A stretch of DNA of 43,964 nt from Candidatus Gastranaerophilales bacterium Zag_111 (lineage in GTDB: Bacteria > Cyanobacteriota > Vampirovibrionia > Gastranaerophilales > Gastranaerophilaceae), in NCBI GenBank assembly GCA_001899395.1, contig MOYD01000062.1, positions 286,841 through 330,804 of the forward strand, read 5' to 3'. This document shows, piece after piece, positions 23,272 to 31,566 of the stretch (within the stretch, counting starts at the first letter, position 1; the number at the start of each line of letters is the position of its first letter). The notes under the pieces were generated by a model, which ran no database searches, had not been told where the DNA came from, and saw nothing but the letters and a program-made list of their open reading frames with translations. A program made the position numbers and the translations under genes.

Positions 23272-23822
23272 AAACACTTTTTACAGAAGAAGAGATTAAA
23301 TATATCGGGTCGCAATTGGCTCCACATTGGATTTACAAGAACTTCAAAATTCAAGGAGATGCAATAGTCGCTTTTTGCGGCGAATGCGAAGTAAAATTAA
23401 CCGAAATGGTCGACATCGAAGATGTTATAAACAATGAACCGATTTATAGCAAATATATGTTAAGTTTTATATCAGAGCAATTCAATATAGGACTTGTTGA
23501 AGGTGTTTTGAGACAAAGGCTTTTAATAAGCACAATAAAAGAAACGCTTGAAAAACGAGGATTTAATTTAAAACGCAACGGAGATGACCTTTTTGTAAAC
23601 AACAAAAAGTTATCTGTTTCAATTGCAACTAAGTCTGTTAATTCAGTTTTAATCCACACAGGAATTAATATACTCTCAGAAGGCGCACCAATTCAAGTTT
23701 CCGGACTTAAAAGCGATTTGGGAATTGATGACATTAAGGATTTTGCATTAGAAGTCATGAAAAATTACACAGAAGAAGTAGATGATATTGTCCTTGCAAG
23801 TACGAAGGTTAGAGGTGTTTAA
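23268..23822 (+). CDS. DUF366 family protein, 184 aa
   Basis: Resembles the DUF366 family, small proteins of unknown function found mainly in archaea and some bacteria. Recognisable parts are the start FTEEEIKYIGSQLAPHWIYKNFKIQGDAIVAFCGEC, the middle LRQRLLISTIKETL, and the end SVNSVLIHTGIN ... LGIDDIKDFALEVM. Its ATG overlaps the queC stop (ATGA) and its own stop overlaps the next start (TAATG). Tight coupling to queC suggests, but does not prove, a link to deazapurine or tRNA modification. Confidence 0.75.
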   Translation: MKTLFTEEEIKYIGSQLAPHWIYKNFKIQGDAIVAFCGECEVKLTEMVDIEDVINNEPIYSKYMLSFISEQFNIGLVEGVLRQRLLISTIKETLEKRGFNLKRNGDDLFVNNKKLSVSIATKSVNSVLIHTGINILSEGAPIQVSGLKSDLGIDDIKDFALEVMKNYTEEVDDIVLASTKVRGV

Positions 23823-24568
23823 TGCTTAAAGATACTGATAAATTTGAGACATCAGCTCATTTTTCATACAACGAATACAAACGAAAAGTTAAAAAATCAC
23901 CAAATAAAGATGTGATGGTTTTTGCTTCGGTATTTATAATCGGCGTACTTATTATATTAGGGTTTGCAAAGATTTTATCCCCAAATGTTGATGTTGGCAT
24001 ACACGTAGAAGACGAAACAGCAGCGGTATTTGATGACACTGATGATGGTGCAGGTTCTGTTGTTGATGAAAGATTGCGCAAACTTCAACTGGAAGACGAA
24101 GGCAAAAGAGCAGAAGATGAACAGATGTTTTCACCTGAACTTGATGAGCGTGTAGTTCTTCCGCGGCAAGTAAGAAAAACAGTAGGTCAAATGGAAGCTG
24201 AAAAGGCAAACACAGAGACAATTGCACACCAACAAGAAGAAAAACAGGAACATCAAAAACCGGCAGAAACATTTAAACCGGTTGTAACAGAAACAAAAAT
24301 TCCGGTTCAAAAAGCACCAACAACAACTCCTGTTGGCGAACCAATAGTAAATGCAAAAGTTGTTGTAGGTTACTATGCAACAGAAAAACAAGCAGAAGTT
24401 GCCAAAAGCATTATTCAAGATGCTGGATTGAGCGTAACTCCGATTGTCAAAAACCTTGGCGGCTATTACACATTACAAGTCGGCTCCTATACATCAAGAG
24501 AAAAAGCTCAACAAGCAGCAAACGGGCTTTTAAAAAGTAACTTCCCTGCCCGCGTGATTGTTGAATAG
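23822..24568 (+). CDS. SPOR-domain membrane protein, 248 aa
   Basis: A single-pass inner-membrane protein. A cytoplasmic basic N-terminus is followed by a TM helix at about residues 32-52 (VMVFASVFIIGVLIILGFAKIL), a long acidic/glutamine-rich linker, and a C-terminal SPOR domain (about 175-248) with VVVGYYATEKQAEVAKSIIQ and LQVGSYTSREKAQQAANGL. SPOR domains bind septal peptidoglycan stripped of stem peptides, so a cell division or septum role is likely (family knowledge). It starts inside the DUF366 stop codon. Confidence 0.88.
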   Translation: MLKDTDKFETSAHFSYNEYKRKVKKSPNKDVMVFASVFIIGVLIILGFAKILSPNVDVGIHVEDETAAVFDDTDDGAGSVVDERLRKLQLEDEGKRAEDEQMFSPELDERVVLPRQVRKTVGQMEAEKANTETIAHQQEEKQEHQKPAETFKPVVTETKIPVQKAPTTTPVGEPIVNAKVVVGYYATEKQAEVAKSIIQDAGLSVTPIVKNLGGYYTLQVGSYTSREKAQQAANGLLKSNFPARVIVE

Positions 24569-24578
24569 GCGGTAGCAT

Positions 24579-25112
24579 ATGAATTTTGAAGAAAAAACAC
24601 TGAATTCACAAATTGTTTATGACGGTAAAGTTATGACTGTCATAAAAGATGATGTTGAAGTTGCAGACGGTCACAAGTCGTTCAGAGAAGTTGTTCTACA
24701 CTCCGGCGGAGTTGTAATTCTTGCACAAAAAGACGATGACACGGTTCTTCTTGTAAAACAATATCGCTACCCGCTGAAACAAACCGTATTGGAACTTCCG
24801 GCAGGAAAACTTGAACCTGATGAAGATCCGGACAGAGCCGCAATTCGCGAACTTGAAGAAGAAACCGGCTACCGCGCAAAAACCTGGAAATCATTAGGCT
24901 ACATAAACACAACACCCGGAATTTGTACGGAAAAATTATACCTTTATCTGGCAAAAGACCTAACTTTTTCCGGTGCACATCCGGATGTCGGCGAAATCAT
25001 AAAATGTTTTGAATACAAAATCAAAGACGTAATTGATATGATAAATACCGGTGTAATAAATGACGCAAAAACAATCTGCACAATTGCCAGAGCCTTTGGG
25101 AAAAGCCTATGA
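24579..25112 (+). CDS. Nudix hydrolase, ADP-ribose pyrophosphatase type
   Basis: Hydrolyses nucleoside diphosphate-X compounds, probably ADP-ribose. The Nudix box is complete, running from GKLEPDEDPDRAA through IRELEEETGY (G-5x-E-7x-REUxEExGU), preceded by QYRYP and ELPAG, which are typical of NudF/ADPRase. The TPGICTEKLYLYLA segment after the box also fits. The length of 177 aa is normal. It is the fifth gene of the queC operon and overlaps the HAD gene by 4 bp. Confidence 0.92.
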   Translation: MNFEEKTLNSQIVYDGKVMTVIKDDVEVADGHKSFREVVLHSGGVVILAQKDDDTVLLVKQYRYPLKQTVLELPAGKLEPDEDPDRAAIRELEEETGYRAKTWKSLGYINTTPGICTEKLYLYLAKDLTFSGAHPDVGEIIKCFEYKIKDVIDMINTGVINDAKTICTIARAFGKSL

Positions 25113-25912
25113 TAAAACTGATTGCAACAGATATTGACGGAACAATTTTAAGATGGGGACTGGATTTCACACCGGCGTTGCAAGTCTGCATAAAAGACCT
25201 TACGCAACGTGGCATAAAAGTAGTTCTTGTAACCGGCAGAATGCACTGTGCAGCCATGCCTGTTGCGCGCAAGCTTGAACTTAACACACCGATAATCTCG
25301 TATCAAGGCGGTCTTATAAAAGATTTTAACAACAATACGCTTTATCAAAAAAATTTAGACGAAAAATACGCTATAGAAGTGATAAATTGGGCAAGAAAAA
25401 ATAAAATTCATATTAATCTGTATCTGGATGATAAATTATACGTCGAAGAAGACAATGAAATTGTTAAAGCTTACACAGACGGAAAATTTGTGGATTACAC
25501 AGTATGCAATTTTGATGACCTGGAAATCAAAAACGTTAATAAAATTCTTGCAATCGACCTTCACAATCCTGATAAAGTAACAGGTTGGGTCAATGAACTT
25601 AAACAAAAATACCCGCAACTTTTCATAGTAAAATCAACTCCGTATTTTTGCGAAATAGGAAACGGAGAAGCAAAAAAATCACTTGGGCTTAAATTTTTAT
25701 GCGACATGTGGGGAATAAACCAAGATGAAGTCTTGACAATCGGCGACCAGGACAACGATATTGACCTTGTTCAAGCTGGCGGAATAGGTGTTGCAATGGG
25801 AAACGGCACCCCTCAATTAAAAGAATGTGCAGACTTTATAACCGATACGGTCGAAAATGACGGGTTTGTAAAAGCAGTTGAGAAATTTGTTTTTCAACAT
25901 CAGCAAAAATAA
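25109..25912 (+). CDS. Cof-type HAD-superfamily phosphatase, 267 aa
   Basis: A cytoplasmic phosphatase of the Cof/YbhA (IIB cap) class. Motif I is ATDIDGTIL (nucleophile Asp), motif II VLVTGR, motif III a Lys in the KKSLGLKFL region, and motif IV TIGDQDNDIDLVQ, followed by the class-typical GVAMGNG. The cap domain lies at about residues 85-190. The substrate is probably a sugar phosphate or flavin phosphate. It is the last gene of the six-gene operon, converging 1 bp from the next gene. Confidence 0.93.
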   Translation: MIKLIATDIDGTILRWGLDFTPALQVCIKDLTQRGIKVVLVTGRMHCAAMPVARKLELNTPIISYQGGLIKDFNNNTLYQKNLDEKYAIEVINWARKNKIHINLYLDDKLYVEEDNEIVKAYTDGKFVDYTVCNFDDLEIKNVNKILAIDLHNPDKVTGWVNELKQKYPQLFIVKSTPYFCEIGNGEAKKSLGLKFLCDMWGINQDEVLTIGDQDNDIDLVQAGGIGVAMGNGTPQLKECADFITDTVENDGFVKAVEKFVFQHQQK

Positions 25913-25913
25913 C

Positions 25914-26114
25914 TTACTTTATATCTTTTTCAGCTTCTGCTTTTACTGCGTTTATAAAACCAAAAAGTCCAATCACTACAATCAATATAAGAATTGCTGC
26001 TTCAATCCAAAGCCCCGGACAGCAAGGTTTGACAGGTTCTATCGGTTCAATTTGCACTGTAGAAGTCTGATTAATCGGTCTTGTTACCGTGATATCATTT
26101 GTTTTTGCTGTCAT
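25914..26114 (-). CDS. small single-pass membrane protein, 66 aa
   Basis: The start is ATG 26114 with a perfect AGGAGG 5 nt upstream; a GTG at 26120 lies within the ribosome site. The N-terminal 33 residues are polar and Thr/Ile/Pro-rich with a CCPG motif, followed by one TM helix (WIEAAILILIVVIGLFGFI) and a short charged tail. Function unknown. It is probably co-transcribed with the gene 12 bp upstream. Confidence 0.65.
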   Translation of the reverse strand: MTAKTNDITVTRPINQTSTVQIEPIEPVKPCCPGLWIEAAILILIVVIGLFGFINAVKAEAEKDIK

Positions 26115-26126
26115 TCGCACCTCCTG

Positions 26127-26837
26127 CTATTGAATTTCAATCTCATAACAAGGATAAGCCTTTGAACAACCTTCAAGCCGTTGGACTTTTACACTTGTCT
26201 TATCTTTTACGGTAAATTGGTTAGAAAATTCGCCGATTTTTAGCTTATCACTGTCGTTTGGCACAATGTAGTATTTATAAAATTCATCACCCGTATCGTT
26301 TATTATAACAAAACTGTTGTGTGAACGGTTTAAAGGCATTTTCATAGTACCCTTTTGAAGTTCGGAAACCTTTATCACCTCGTAATCCTTCATTACAGAG
26401 TTGATTTCTTCATCTGAAAGTTTTCTTGTAACAAATTTTACACCGTTAAAAATGACCTCGTAAAATTCAAAATTTTTAGGGAAATATGAATACAATTTAT
26501 TGCCCAACAGAAATTCCTGACTGCCTTCGCCAATCCAGACATCTTCTTTCGGAACCTGTGCATTATCAGTTAAAAGTTTATAAGAAGTATAGCCCCCGTT
26601 GCCTTCTGCTTGCTGAACCTGCAAAACAATCTCTTCTTTTGACCCATCGTTATCTTTTTCTGTATATGAACGCCACTGATGTTTATTCATATTGTATGAC
26701 CAGAGTTTTTGACCGATACGCGGCATCATTGAGTTTTGAACAATCTTATCATCGTCTTTTACTTCAAACATAATACTAACAAAAAACACGATAACAATAA
26801 CACTCACAATGGCTGCAAATATATATCTTTTCTTCAT
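26127..26837 (-). CDS. membrane-anchored periplasmic protein, 236 aa
   Basis: The start is ATG 26837 behind AGGGGGA. A single N-terminal membrane anchor (YIFAAIVSVIVIVFFVSIMF) is followed by a strand-rich extracytoplasmic domain with repeated W/Y-rich segments (GQKLWSYNMNKHQWRSYTEKD, YYIVPNDSDKLKIGEF) and a C-terminal pair of cysteines (GCSKAYPCYEIEIQ). No family is recognised. It precedes the small TM protein, forming a two-gene unit. Confidence 0.65.
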   Translation of the reverse strand: MKKRYIFAAIVSVIVIVFFVSIMFEVKDDDKIVQNSMMPRIGQKLWSYNMNKHQWRSYTEKDNDGSKEEIVLQVQQAEGNGGYTSYKLLTDNAQVPKEDVWIGEGSQEFLLGNKLYSYFPKNFEFYEVIFNGVKFVTRKLSDEEINSVMKDYEVIKVSELQKGTMKMPLNRSHNSFVIINDTGDEFYKYYIVPNDSDKLKIGEFSNQFTVKDKTSVKVQRLEGCSKAYPCYEIEIQ

Positions 26838-26968
26838 ATATCCCCCTATATAAAACAATAGCACAAACAGATTATTTTGTCAGATAACCTGCACAAAAAT
26901 CTGTGAAAAATAATAGCCAGGGTAGGTAATAGATAAAAAACTTTGACGCGGTTTAATATAATTAATCT

Positions 26969-27028
26969 TTTTCATACTTCCAGCTATTCTTAATTCCAAC
27001 GAGCCTCGTTTTAGAGGCTCTTTTTTTT
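26969..27028 (+). ncRNA. candidate short RNA with terminator
   Basis: On the plus strand a strong terminator (GAGCCTC 27001-27007 / GAGGCTC 27014-27020, then eight T) has no gene upstream in that direction. A -10 TATAAT at 26957-26962 lies 38 nt before it, although the -35 is weak. The implied RNA of about 60 nt includes CTATTCTTAATTCC just before the hairpin, nearly identical to CTATTCCTAATTCC in the candidate RNA at 19015-19144. Confidence 0.4.
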
Positions 27029-27041
27029 AGAGATTGTTAAA

Positions 27042-27371
27042 TTATACATGTTTTAAAATACAATACGAAACTGCAATTATTATGGATGCAATAAATGCAC
27101 TGAGCGGATTTGATAGCTGGTATTGCGGAATTAAAAATGCAACAAGATACAAAACCCCAAAGTTTATCACAAGATTAAACAACCCGAAACTTAACAAATT
27201 TATCGGCAAAGCAAGAAGTTTTACTACTGGCTTTACAAAAATATTTATAATAGTCAAAACTGCGGCAATAAGCATTGCATAACCGAAATTCTCAACCTGC
27301 ACACCGGGGAGATAACAAGTACCCATAATTATTAGTGCAAAAATTAACCATTTAATTACAAGTTTCTTCAT
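27042..27371 (-). CDS. phage holin family IV-type membrane protein, 109 aa
   Basis: Matches the family annotated as mycobacterial 4-TMS phage holin, superfamily IV: four hydrophobic segments in about 110 aa, with NIFVKPVVKLLALPINLLSFGLF linking TM2 and TM3, the family hallmark. Despite the name, such proteins are common chromosomal genes and need not be phage-derived; no phage genes are nearby. It lies 4 bp after the secreted-protein gene upstream. Confidence 0.85.
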   Translation of the reverse strand: MKKLVIKWLIFALIIMGTCYLPGVQVENFGYAMLIAAVLTIINIFVKPVVKLLALPINLLSFGLFNLVINFGVLYLVAFLIPQYQLSNPLSAFIASIIIAVSYCILKHV

Positions 27372-27375
27372 TTAA

Positions 27376-27729
27376 CTAATTAATCCCTTGAATTCTAATC
27401 TGTCCGTTTTCATCCTTTGTAAACTGCATTTTATTTGTAGCAGGTCTTGTATTATCTACATTAATCTGTGGTTTTAGAAAATCAGGCGCATCGGTTTTGC
27501 CTTCTTTGTAGTCAAGATAAGCGTCTTTTTGCTCCCTTTTAATCTTGTATTCTTCTGGATTATTTATAAAATCCAATGTCTCTTTTTTCTCAAATTGCTG
27601 CTGCATAAGCCCGCTAAAATTCCTGTTCCCTGCATTTGGTGCATCAAGATAACTGTATGCAGATGCAAACGCCGCAACAGGACTTAACATCGCTACACCT
27701 AAACCCAATACCAATAAATCTTTTTTCAT
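27376..27729 (-). CDS. secreted protein of unknown function, 117 aa
   Basis: Signal peptide MKKDLLVLGLGVAMLSPVAAFA, cleaved before SAYSYLD. The mature part of about 95 residues is polar and charged, with a coiled-coil-prone middle (LMQQQFEKKETLDFINNPEEYKIKREQ) and a strand-like end (MQFTKDENGQIRIQGIN). Not recognised. It forms an operon with the holin-family gene. Confidence 0.65.
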   Translation of the reverse strand: MKKDLLVLGLGVAMLSPVAAFASAYSYLDAPNAGNRNFSGLMQQQFEKKETLDFINNPEEYKIKREQKDAYLDYKEGKTDAPDFLKPQINVDNTRPATNKMQFTKDENGQIRIQGIN

Positions 27730-27904
27730 AAAAACTCCTTATTCTTTCCTATTTCTATACTATCACATGGACAGAAAAAATCAATTCTTATAGACTTTAA
27801 TCCTATTTTTTATAAAAATTTATTGATATTTCAGCTAATGAAACCACAAAAGAATACCTTTATTATAAATATGTAAATCCTCAACTCTTCTGATTGCTCA
27901 GCTT

Positions 27905-27930
27905 GCCTCTCTTTTCGAGAGGCTTTTTTT
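27905..27930 (+). terminator. plus-strand terminator, possible short RNA upstream
   Basis: GCCTCTC (27905-27911) pairs with GAGAGGC (27917-27923) around TTTTC, then seven T. No plus-strand gene precedes it, since the neighbours on both sides are minus-strand genes. A TTTATTATAAATATGTAA stretch at 27859-27876 could be its promoter, giving an RNA of about 55-60 nt directed at the 3' end of recJ. Confidence 0.7.
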
Positions 27931-27936
27931 GGGGGG

Positions 27937-30297
27937 TTAGCACATAGTCAAAAAGTCTTCCAAATTTTCTTCCAGCAAACTCTTTTGGAATTCTTCGCAT
28001 TCAAGTATCATGTCAAAAATCTGTGCATATTTTTTGCTATGCAAAACCTTTGAAATATCATCCACGCCCAAAAATTCTATTGTATAAAATGCTGAATTTT
28101 TATCTAAAATCCGAATAAATCCAACTTCTTCATACAAAGAAAGCAGCATTTCAAATATTTTGACAGATTTTCCCAAAAAACTTGAACATCTTACAAGCTC
28201 AACTCTTCCTTCATTATTGTGTGAAGCAAATTTTAACATGCCGGTAAAAGTTTTCAGAAATTCGCTTTCATCAAGAAGTTTTGGCACATAGTTCATAAAA
28301 TGAAGCCCTTTTGGCTGTGATTTTTCAAGGATTGTATCAAATGTTTGTCTGTCAGACGGGTAGTCAAAAAACATTACAACATCACAATTTGGAACATCTT
28401 GCCTTGTGAAAACTCTTGACAATATTTCATTGTAAGGTTTTAAACTATCTAAAACGGGTTTACTTTCTGCAAAAACCCTAATATTTAGTTTAGAAGTCCT
28501 GATATAATCGTTTACGTTAGACAAAATTCCTGTTTTATTGCGATTATCATATATTTTATAAGCCGGTTTTTGCACTAAATCTTCTTCAACAAGCATGTCT
28601 GAATGTATGTCATCAACGATTAGCTGGACAGAAACATTTCCGTTAAATTCATTAATCTGAGGATGAAACGCCAAGTCCAAACTATCCCCCGCGCTAAGTG
28701 AAATATCCCCGCGCTTCCACCAGATTGCAGCAAACTCATCTGCCCCGGACGTTACAGTAAGTTTAAGATGTGAATTATCATTACCCATAAGTCTTTTGCC
28801 GGTAATTTTAAGATTATTCATAGCAAAAATAGGACTTGGATTAGAAGCCCCAAAAGGTTCAAGTTGTGAAATCTCCTCAACAAGGTCAACTGTGATATCT
28901 TGCGGCTCAAGCATTAAATCAATTTTAACAAAAGGTTTTAACTCCTGAGTGGTGGCGTAATCCTTAACAGTTTCACAAAGCGATTTTTTAACGATTTCAA
29001 ACGGAGTTTTTTCTCCGGTAAAACTTAAACCAGCAGCAAGTTTGTGCCCGCCAAACCCGTCAAACAATTCTGCATTTGCATTAATTACATCATACAAAGG
29101 CACACCTTCAATACTTCTTGCCGAACATCGGTACTGGTCTTTATCAGGAATATATGTCATTAAAAACACAGGTTTGTAATACTTTTCAACAAGTTTAGCT
29201 GCTACAATCCCAATAATGCCAATATGCCATCCTTCTTTACAAAGTACAATTGCAAAATTTTTATTGCCTTCTTTTCGCACCATTTCATCCGCTTGCTCAA
29301 ACACATCCTGACAAAGCGTCTGGCGAACTCTGTTTAATTCGTTGAGTGTTGTCACAGCCATTTCAATTTCCTGCGGGTTATCAGAAATCAAAACCTTTAG
29401 CGCTGCATCAACTGTATCAAGTCTTCCGGAAGCGTTAATCCGCGGTGCAATACCAAACGCGATGTTTTCAGATGTTATTCCGTTTGTAATATCATATCCG
29501 GCGCTTTCTAACAATCTTTTAAGTCCGTGATGTTTACCCTTGGAAATTAAATCAAGCCCCTTTGTCACAAAATATCTGTTTTCGCCTAGCAATGGCACAA
29601 CATCCGCAACAGTTCCAACTGCGACAAACGGCAAAATCTCGTATACAAATTCCGTTTTACCATATCGCGCCAAAAGTGCTTGAGCAACCTTGAAGGCAAC
29701 TCCACAGCCTGCAAGATATGTTAAATACTCAATCTGGCGTGAACTCAACGAGCTATCTAAAGCGTCCGGGGCTTTTGGGTTAATTATTGCATACGCCTCC
29801 GGCAAAACTTCCGGAGCCTCGTGGTGGTCTGTAATTATTACATCAATAATTTTAAAACTATTAATGAATTTAACTGCATCAACATCTGAAATCCCGCAAT
29901 CCACAGAGATTATGACCTTTGGTTTAATCGTTGTCATAAGTTTTATCAAAGCGCCTTTATCAAAGCCATGCCCTTCATTTTCCCTATCCGGAATAAAATA
30001 ATGAACATTTGCGCCAAGATATTTCAAAGTCTTATACAAAACAGAAGTAGATGTAACCCCGTCAGCGTCAAAATCTCCATATATAACAATAGTTTCAGAG
30101 TTGTCTATCGCATGCGAAAGCCGCTCAATAGTTTTTCCCATATCAGTGAAAGCTTCCGGTTGTGTAATTGTCATCTCAAGCGGATGCAAAAATTCGTTAA
30201 TCTCATTTTCCGATTTAATTCCCCTTGCCTGCAAAAGTCTTTTAACAAGCGATTTTTCATTAGAATTTGTATTATCTAAAATCCAATCTTTTTTCAT
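27937..30297 (-). CDS. recJ: single-stranded-DNA-specific exonuclease RecJ, 786 aa
   Basis: A 5'-3' ssDNA exonuclease in recombination and mismatch repair. The DHH domain has IVIYGDFDADGVTSTSVL (metal-binding Asp residues), VDCGIS, VIITDHHEAPE and AVGTVADVVPLLGENR. The DHHA1 domain has GFGGHKLAAGLSF, and an OB-fold follows (LKLTVTSGADEFAAIWW). A C-terminal extension of about 220 residues makes it longer than E. coli RecJ but similar to Firmicutes RecJ (about 785 aa). The start is ATG 30297 after GGGAAAG; a TTG three codons upstream is an alternative. It appears to be a single gene. Confidence 0.95.
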   Translation of the reverse strand: MKKDWILDNTNSNEKSLVKRLLQARGIKSENEINEFLHPLEMTITQPEAFTDMGKTIERLSHAIDNSETIVIYGDFDADGVTSTSVLYKTLKYLGANVHYFIPDRENEGHGFDKGALIKLMTTIKPKVIISVDCGISDVDAVKFINSFKIIDVIITDHHEAPEVLPEAYAIINPKAPDALDSSLSSRQIEYLTYLAGCGVAFKVAQALLARYGKTEFVYEILPFVAVGTVADVVPLLGENRYFVTKGLDLISKGKHHGLKRLLESAGYDITNGITSENIAFGIAPRINASGRLDTVDAALKVLISDNPQEIEMAVTTLNELNRVRQTLCQDVFEQADEMVRKEGNKNFAIVLCKEGWHIGIIGIVAAKLVEKYYKPVFLMTYIPDKDQYRCSARSIEGVPLYDVINANAELFDGFGGHKLAAGLSFTGEKTPFEIVKKSLCETVKDYATTQELKPFVKIDLMLEPQDITVDLVEEISQLEPFGASNPSPIFAMNNLKITGKRLMGNDNSHLKLTVTSGADEFAAIWWKRGDISLSAGDSLDLAFHPQINEFNGNVSVQLIVDDIHSDMLVEEDLVQKPAYKIYDNRNKTGILSNVNDYIRTSKLNIRVFAESKPVLDSLKPYNEILSRVFTRQDVPNCDVVMFFDYPSDRQTFDTILEKSQPKGLHFMNYVPKLLDESEFLKTFTGMLKFASHNNEGRVELVRCSSFLGKSVKIFEMLLSLYEEVGFIRILDKNSAFYTIEFLGVDDISKVLHSKKYAQIFDMILECEEFQKSLLEENLEDFLTMC

Positions 30298-30426
30298 CTT
30301 TCCCAAGTCCTATATTTAAAATAATAACACATAATTTTCAGATATTAAATTATGTAAATTTCTTTTTATTTAAAAGAAAATAAATTAAAATATATTATGG
30401 TTTAACATCAGAATGGAGGAATATTT

Positions 30427-30867
30427 ATGAAAAAGATATCAAAAATTTTAGCAGGAACACTTGGTGTTATGGTAATTTCAATGTGCACAGCAATTGCAGA
30501 ACCAACATTCACACCGTTAAATTTTGACGACAGTACAACAATTAGAACAACCACCTCAACTGCCGGCACAACAGTAAAAACCACGACAACTCAATCAAAA
30601 AACACACTGCTTGACCCAAGCCAGGTTACCGGCGGATCAAAAATGCAGAATGCCATATTGCAACTTGATAATGCCCAAACAGATGTTAGAAACCAGCTTT
30701 TAAACTATAAAGCAAACTACGCGGAACTTGATTCTCGCTACACAACAACTAAAGCTGAACGTAAAGCTGCAAAGAAAAAAGTTAAACAAGCAGAAAAACA
30801 GATTAAAAACTTAGAAAAAGCAAAATCTAAAATCAGAACAAACTTTGAACAAAAAAATAATATTTAA
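30427..30867 (+). CDS. secreted coiled-coil protein, 146 aa
   Basis: Signal peptide (MKKISKILAGTLGVMVISMCTAIA) followed by a Thr-rich linker (TTIRTTTSTAGTTVKTTTTQS) and a long helical, lysine-rich coiled coil (NAILQLDNAQTDVRNQLL ... AERKAAKKKVKQAEKQIKNLEKAK). The ribosome site is a clean GGAGGA. Family not recognised. It could be a cell-surface or envelope-associated protein. It is a single gene with its own terminator. Confidence 0.75.
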   Translation: MKKISKILAGTLGVMVISMCTAIAEPTFTPLNFDDSTTIRTTTSTAGTTVKTTTTQSKNTLLDPSQVTGGSKMQNAILQLDNAQTDVRNQLLNYKANYAELDSRYTTTKAERKAAKKKVKQAEKQIKNLEKAKSKIRTNFEQKNNI

Positions 30868-30887
30868 CGTTTAAAGAAGGGAAAAAG

Positions 30888-30916
30888 GTGTCGGGATTAG
30901 TTTTCCGACACTTTTT
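30888..30916 (+). terminator. rho-independent terminator
   Basis: GTGTCGG (30888-30894) pairs with CCGACAC (30905-30911), followed by five T. It ends the secreted coiled-coil gene. Confidence 0.85.
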
Positions 30917-30938
30917 ATATAAATAAAATAAAAAATGC

Positions 30939-30967
30939 TTGATTTTAAAAAATGTTTATAGTACATT
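30939..30967 (+). promoter_or_regulatory. probable tRNA-Ile promoter
   Basis: -35 TTGATT (30939-30944), a 17-nt spacer and -10 TACATT (30962-30967), about 60 nt before the tRNA. Confidence 0.5.
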
Positions 30968-31026
30968 TATTCATGCAAAACGAATAGCCGAAATTGGATT
31001 AACGTTTTGAATTACCACAAAAATGT

Positions 31027-31103
<77 letters not shown>

Positions 31104-31138
31104 TAATGGACAGAATGAAAATTCTGTCCATTATTATT
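31104..31138 (+). terminator. tRNA-Ile terminator
   Basis: TAATGGACAGAAT (31104-31116) pairs perfectly with ATTCTGTCCATTA (31121-31133) around a GAAA tetraloop. It begins directly after the tRNA CCA and is followed by TTATTT. Confidence 0.75.
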
Positions 31139-31184
31139 TAGACACGAATTTAAACTGTGTCTTTGAATGTTTTATAATGAATTT

Positions 31185-31511
31185 CTAAATTTCGTCAATG
31201 CGCTCCAGTTTAAAAATAACAGGTCTTGTACCGTCATTACAACAGGTTATCATAACTTTTTTATCTTTGCTCCAGCCATCCATTATTGAACCACCTTGAA
31301 GTGCTGCATAAACATATCTGCTAATACAATCCCATGCTTCTGAACAAAATTTACCGTGCATCATTCTGAAAAAATCATTATTATCAACTATAAATTCATC
31401 TCCTTCTTTAAAAAATTCACACTTACCCGCTTCAGGATCTGCAAGGTATTCTTTCTGTAAATCAGTGTAACATTCCCTTCTTAAAACAGTAATTTTGCAT
31501 TTATGTTTCAT
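31185..31511 (-). CDS. TIGR04076 family protein, 108 aa
   Basis: A small cytoplasmic protein of the uncharacterised TIGR04076 family. Typical parts are the KITVLRREC start, a GKCEFFKEGDEFIV segment, FCSEAWDCI (the conserved FC..AW), the Gly-rich loop ALQGGS, and the end CCNDGTRPVIFKLERI. Several conserved cysteines (C5, C14, C31, C56, C61 and a CC pair) could bind a metal or be redox active; this is inference. Good AAGGAG. It is divergent from the ADP-ribosyltransferase-like gene. Confidence 0.88.
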   Translation of the reverse strand: MKHKCKITVLRRECYTDLQKEYLADPEAGKCEFFKEGDEFIVDNNDFFRMMHGKFCSEAWDCISRYVYAALQGGSIMDGWSKDKKVMITCCNDGTRPVIFKLERIDEI

Positions 31512-31566
31512 GTTTTCTCCTTGTTAGTTTTACTTGATATTTTTAAAAAATCTACAAGATAATTAT

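Noticed and set aside
25913-25926. TTACTTTATATC after the HAD gene as a further promoter of the TACTTTA class
   Set aside because: The upstream AATT and GTAAC elements are missing and no plus-strand gene follows.
27042-27371. Possible prophage indicated by a holin-family gene
   Set aside because: Holin family IV proteins are common chromosomal genes; no integrase, structural or lysis genes nearby.
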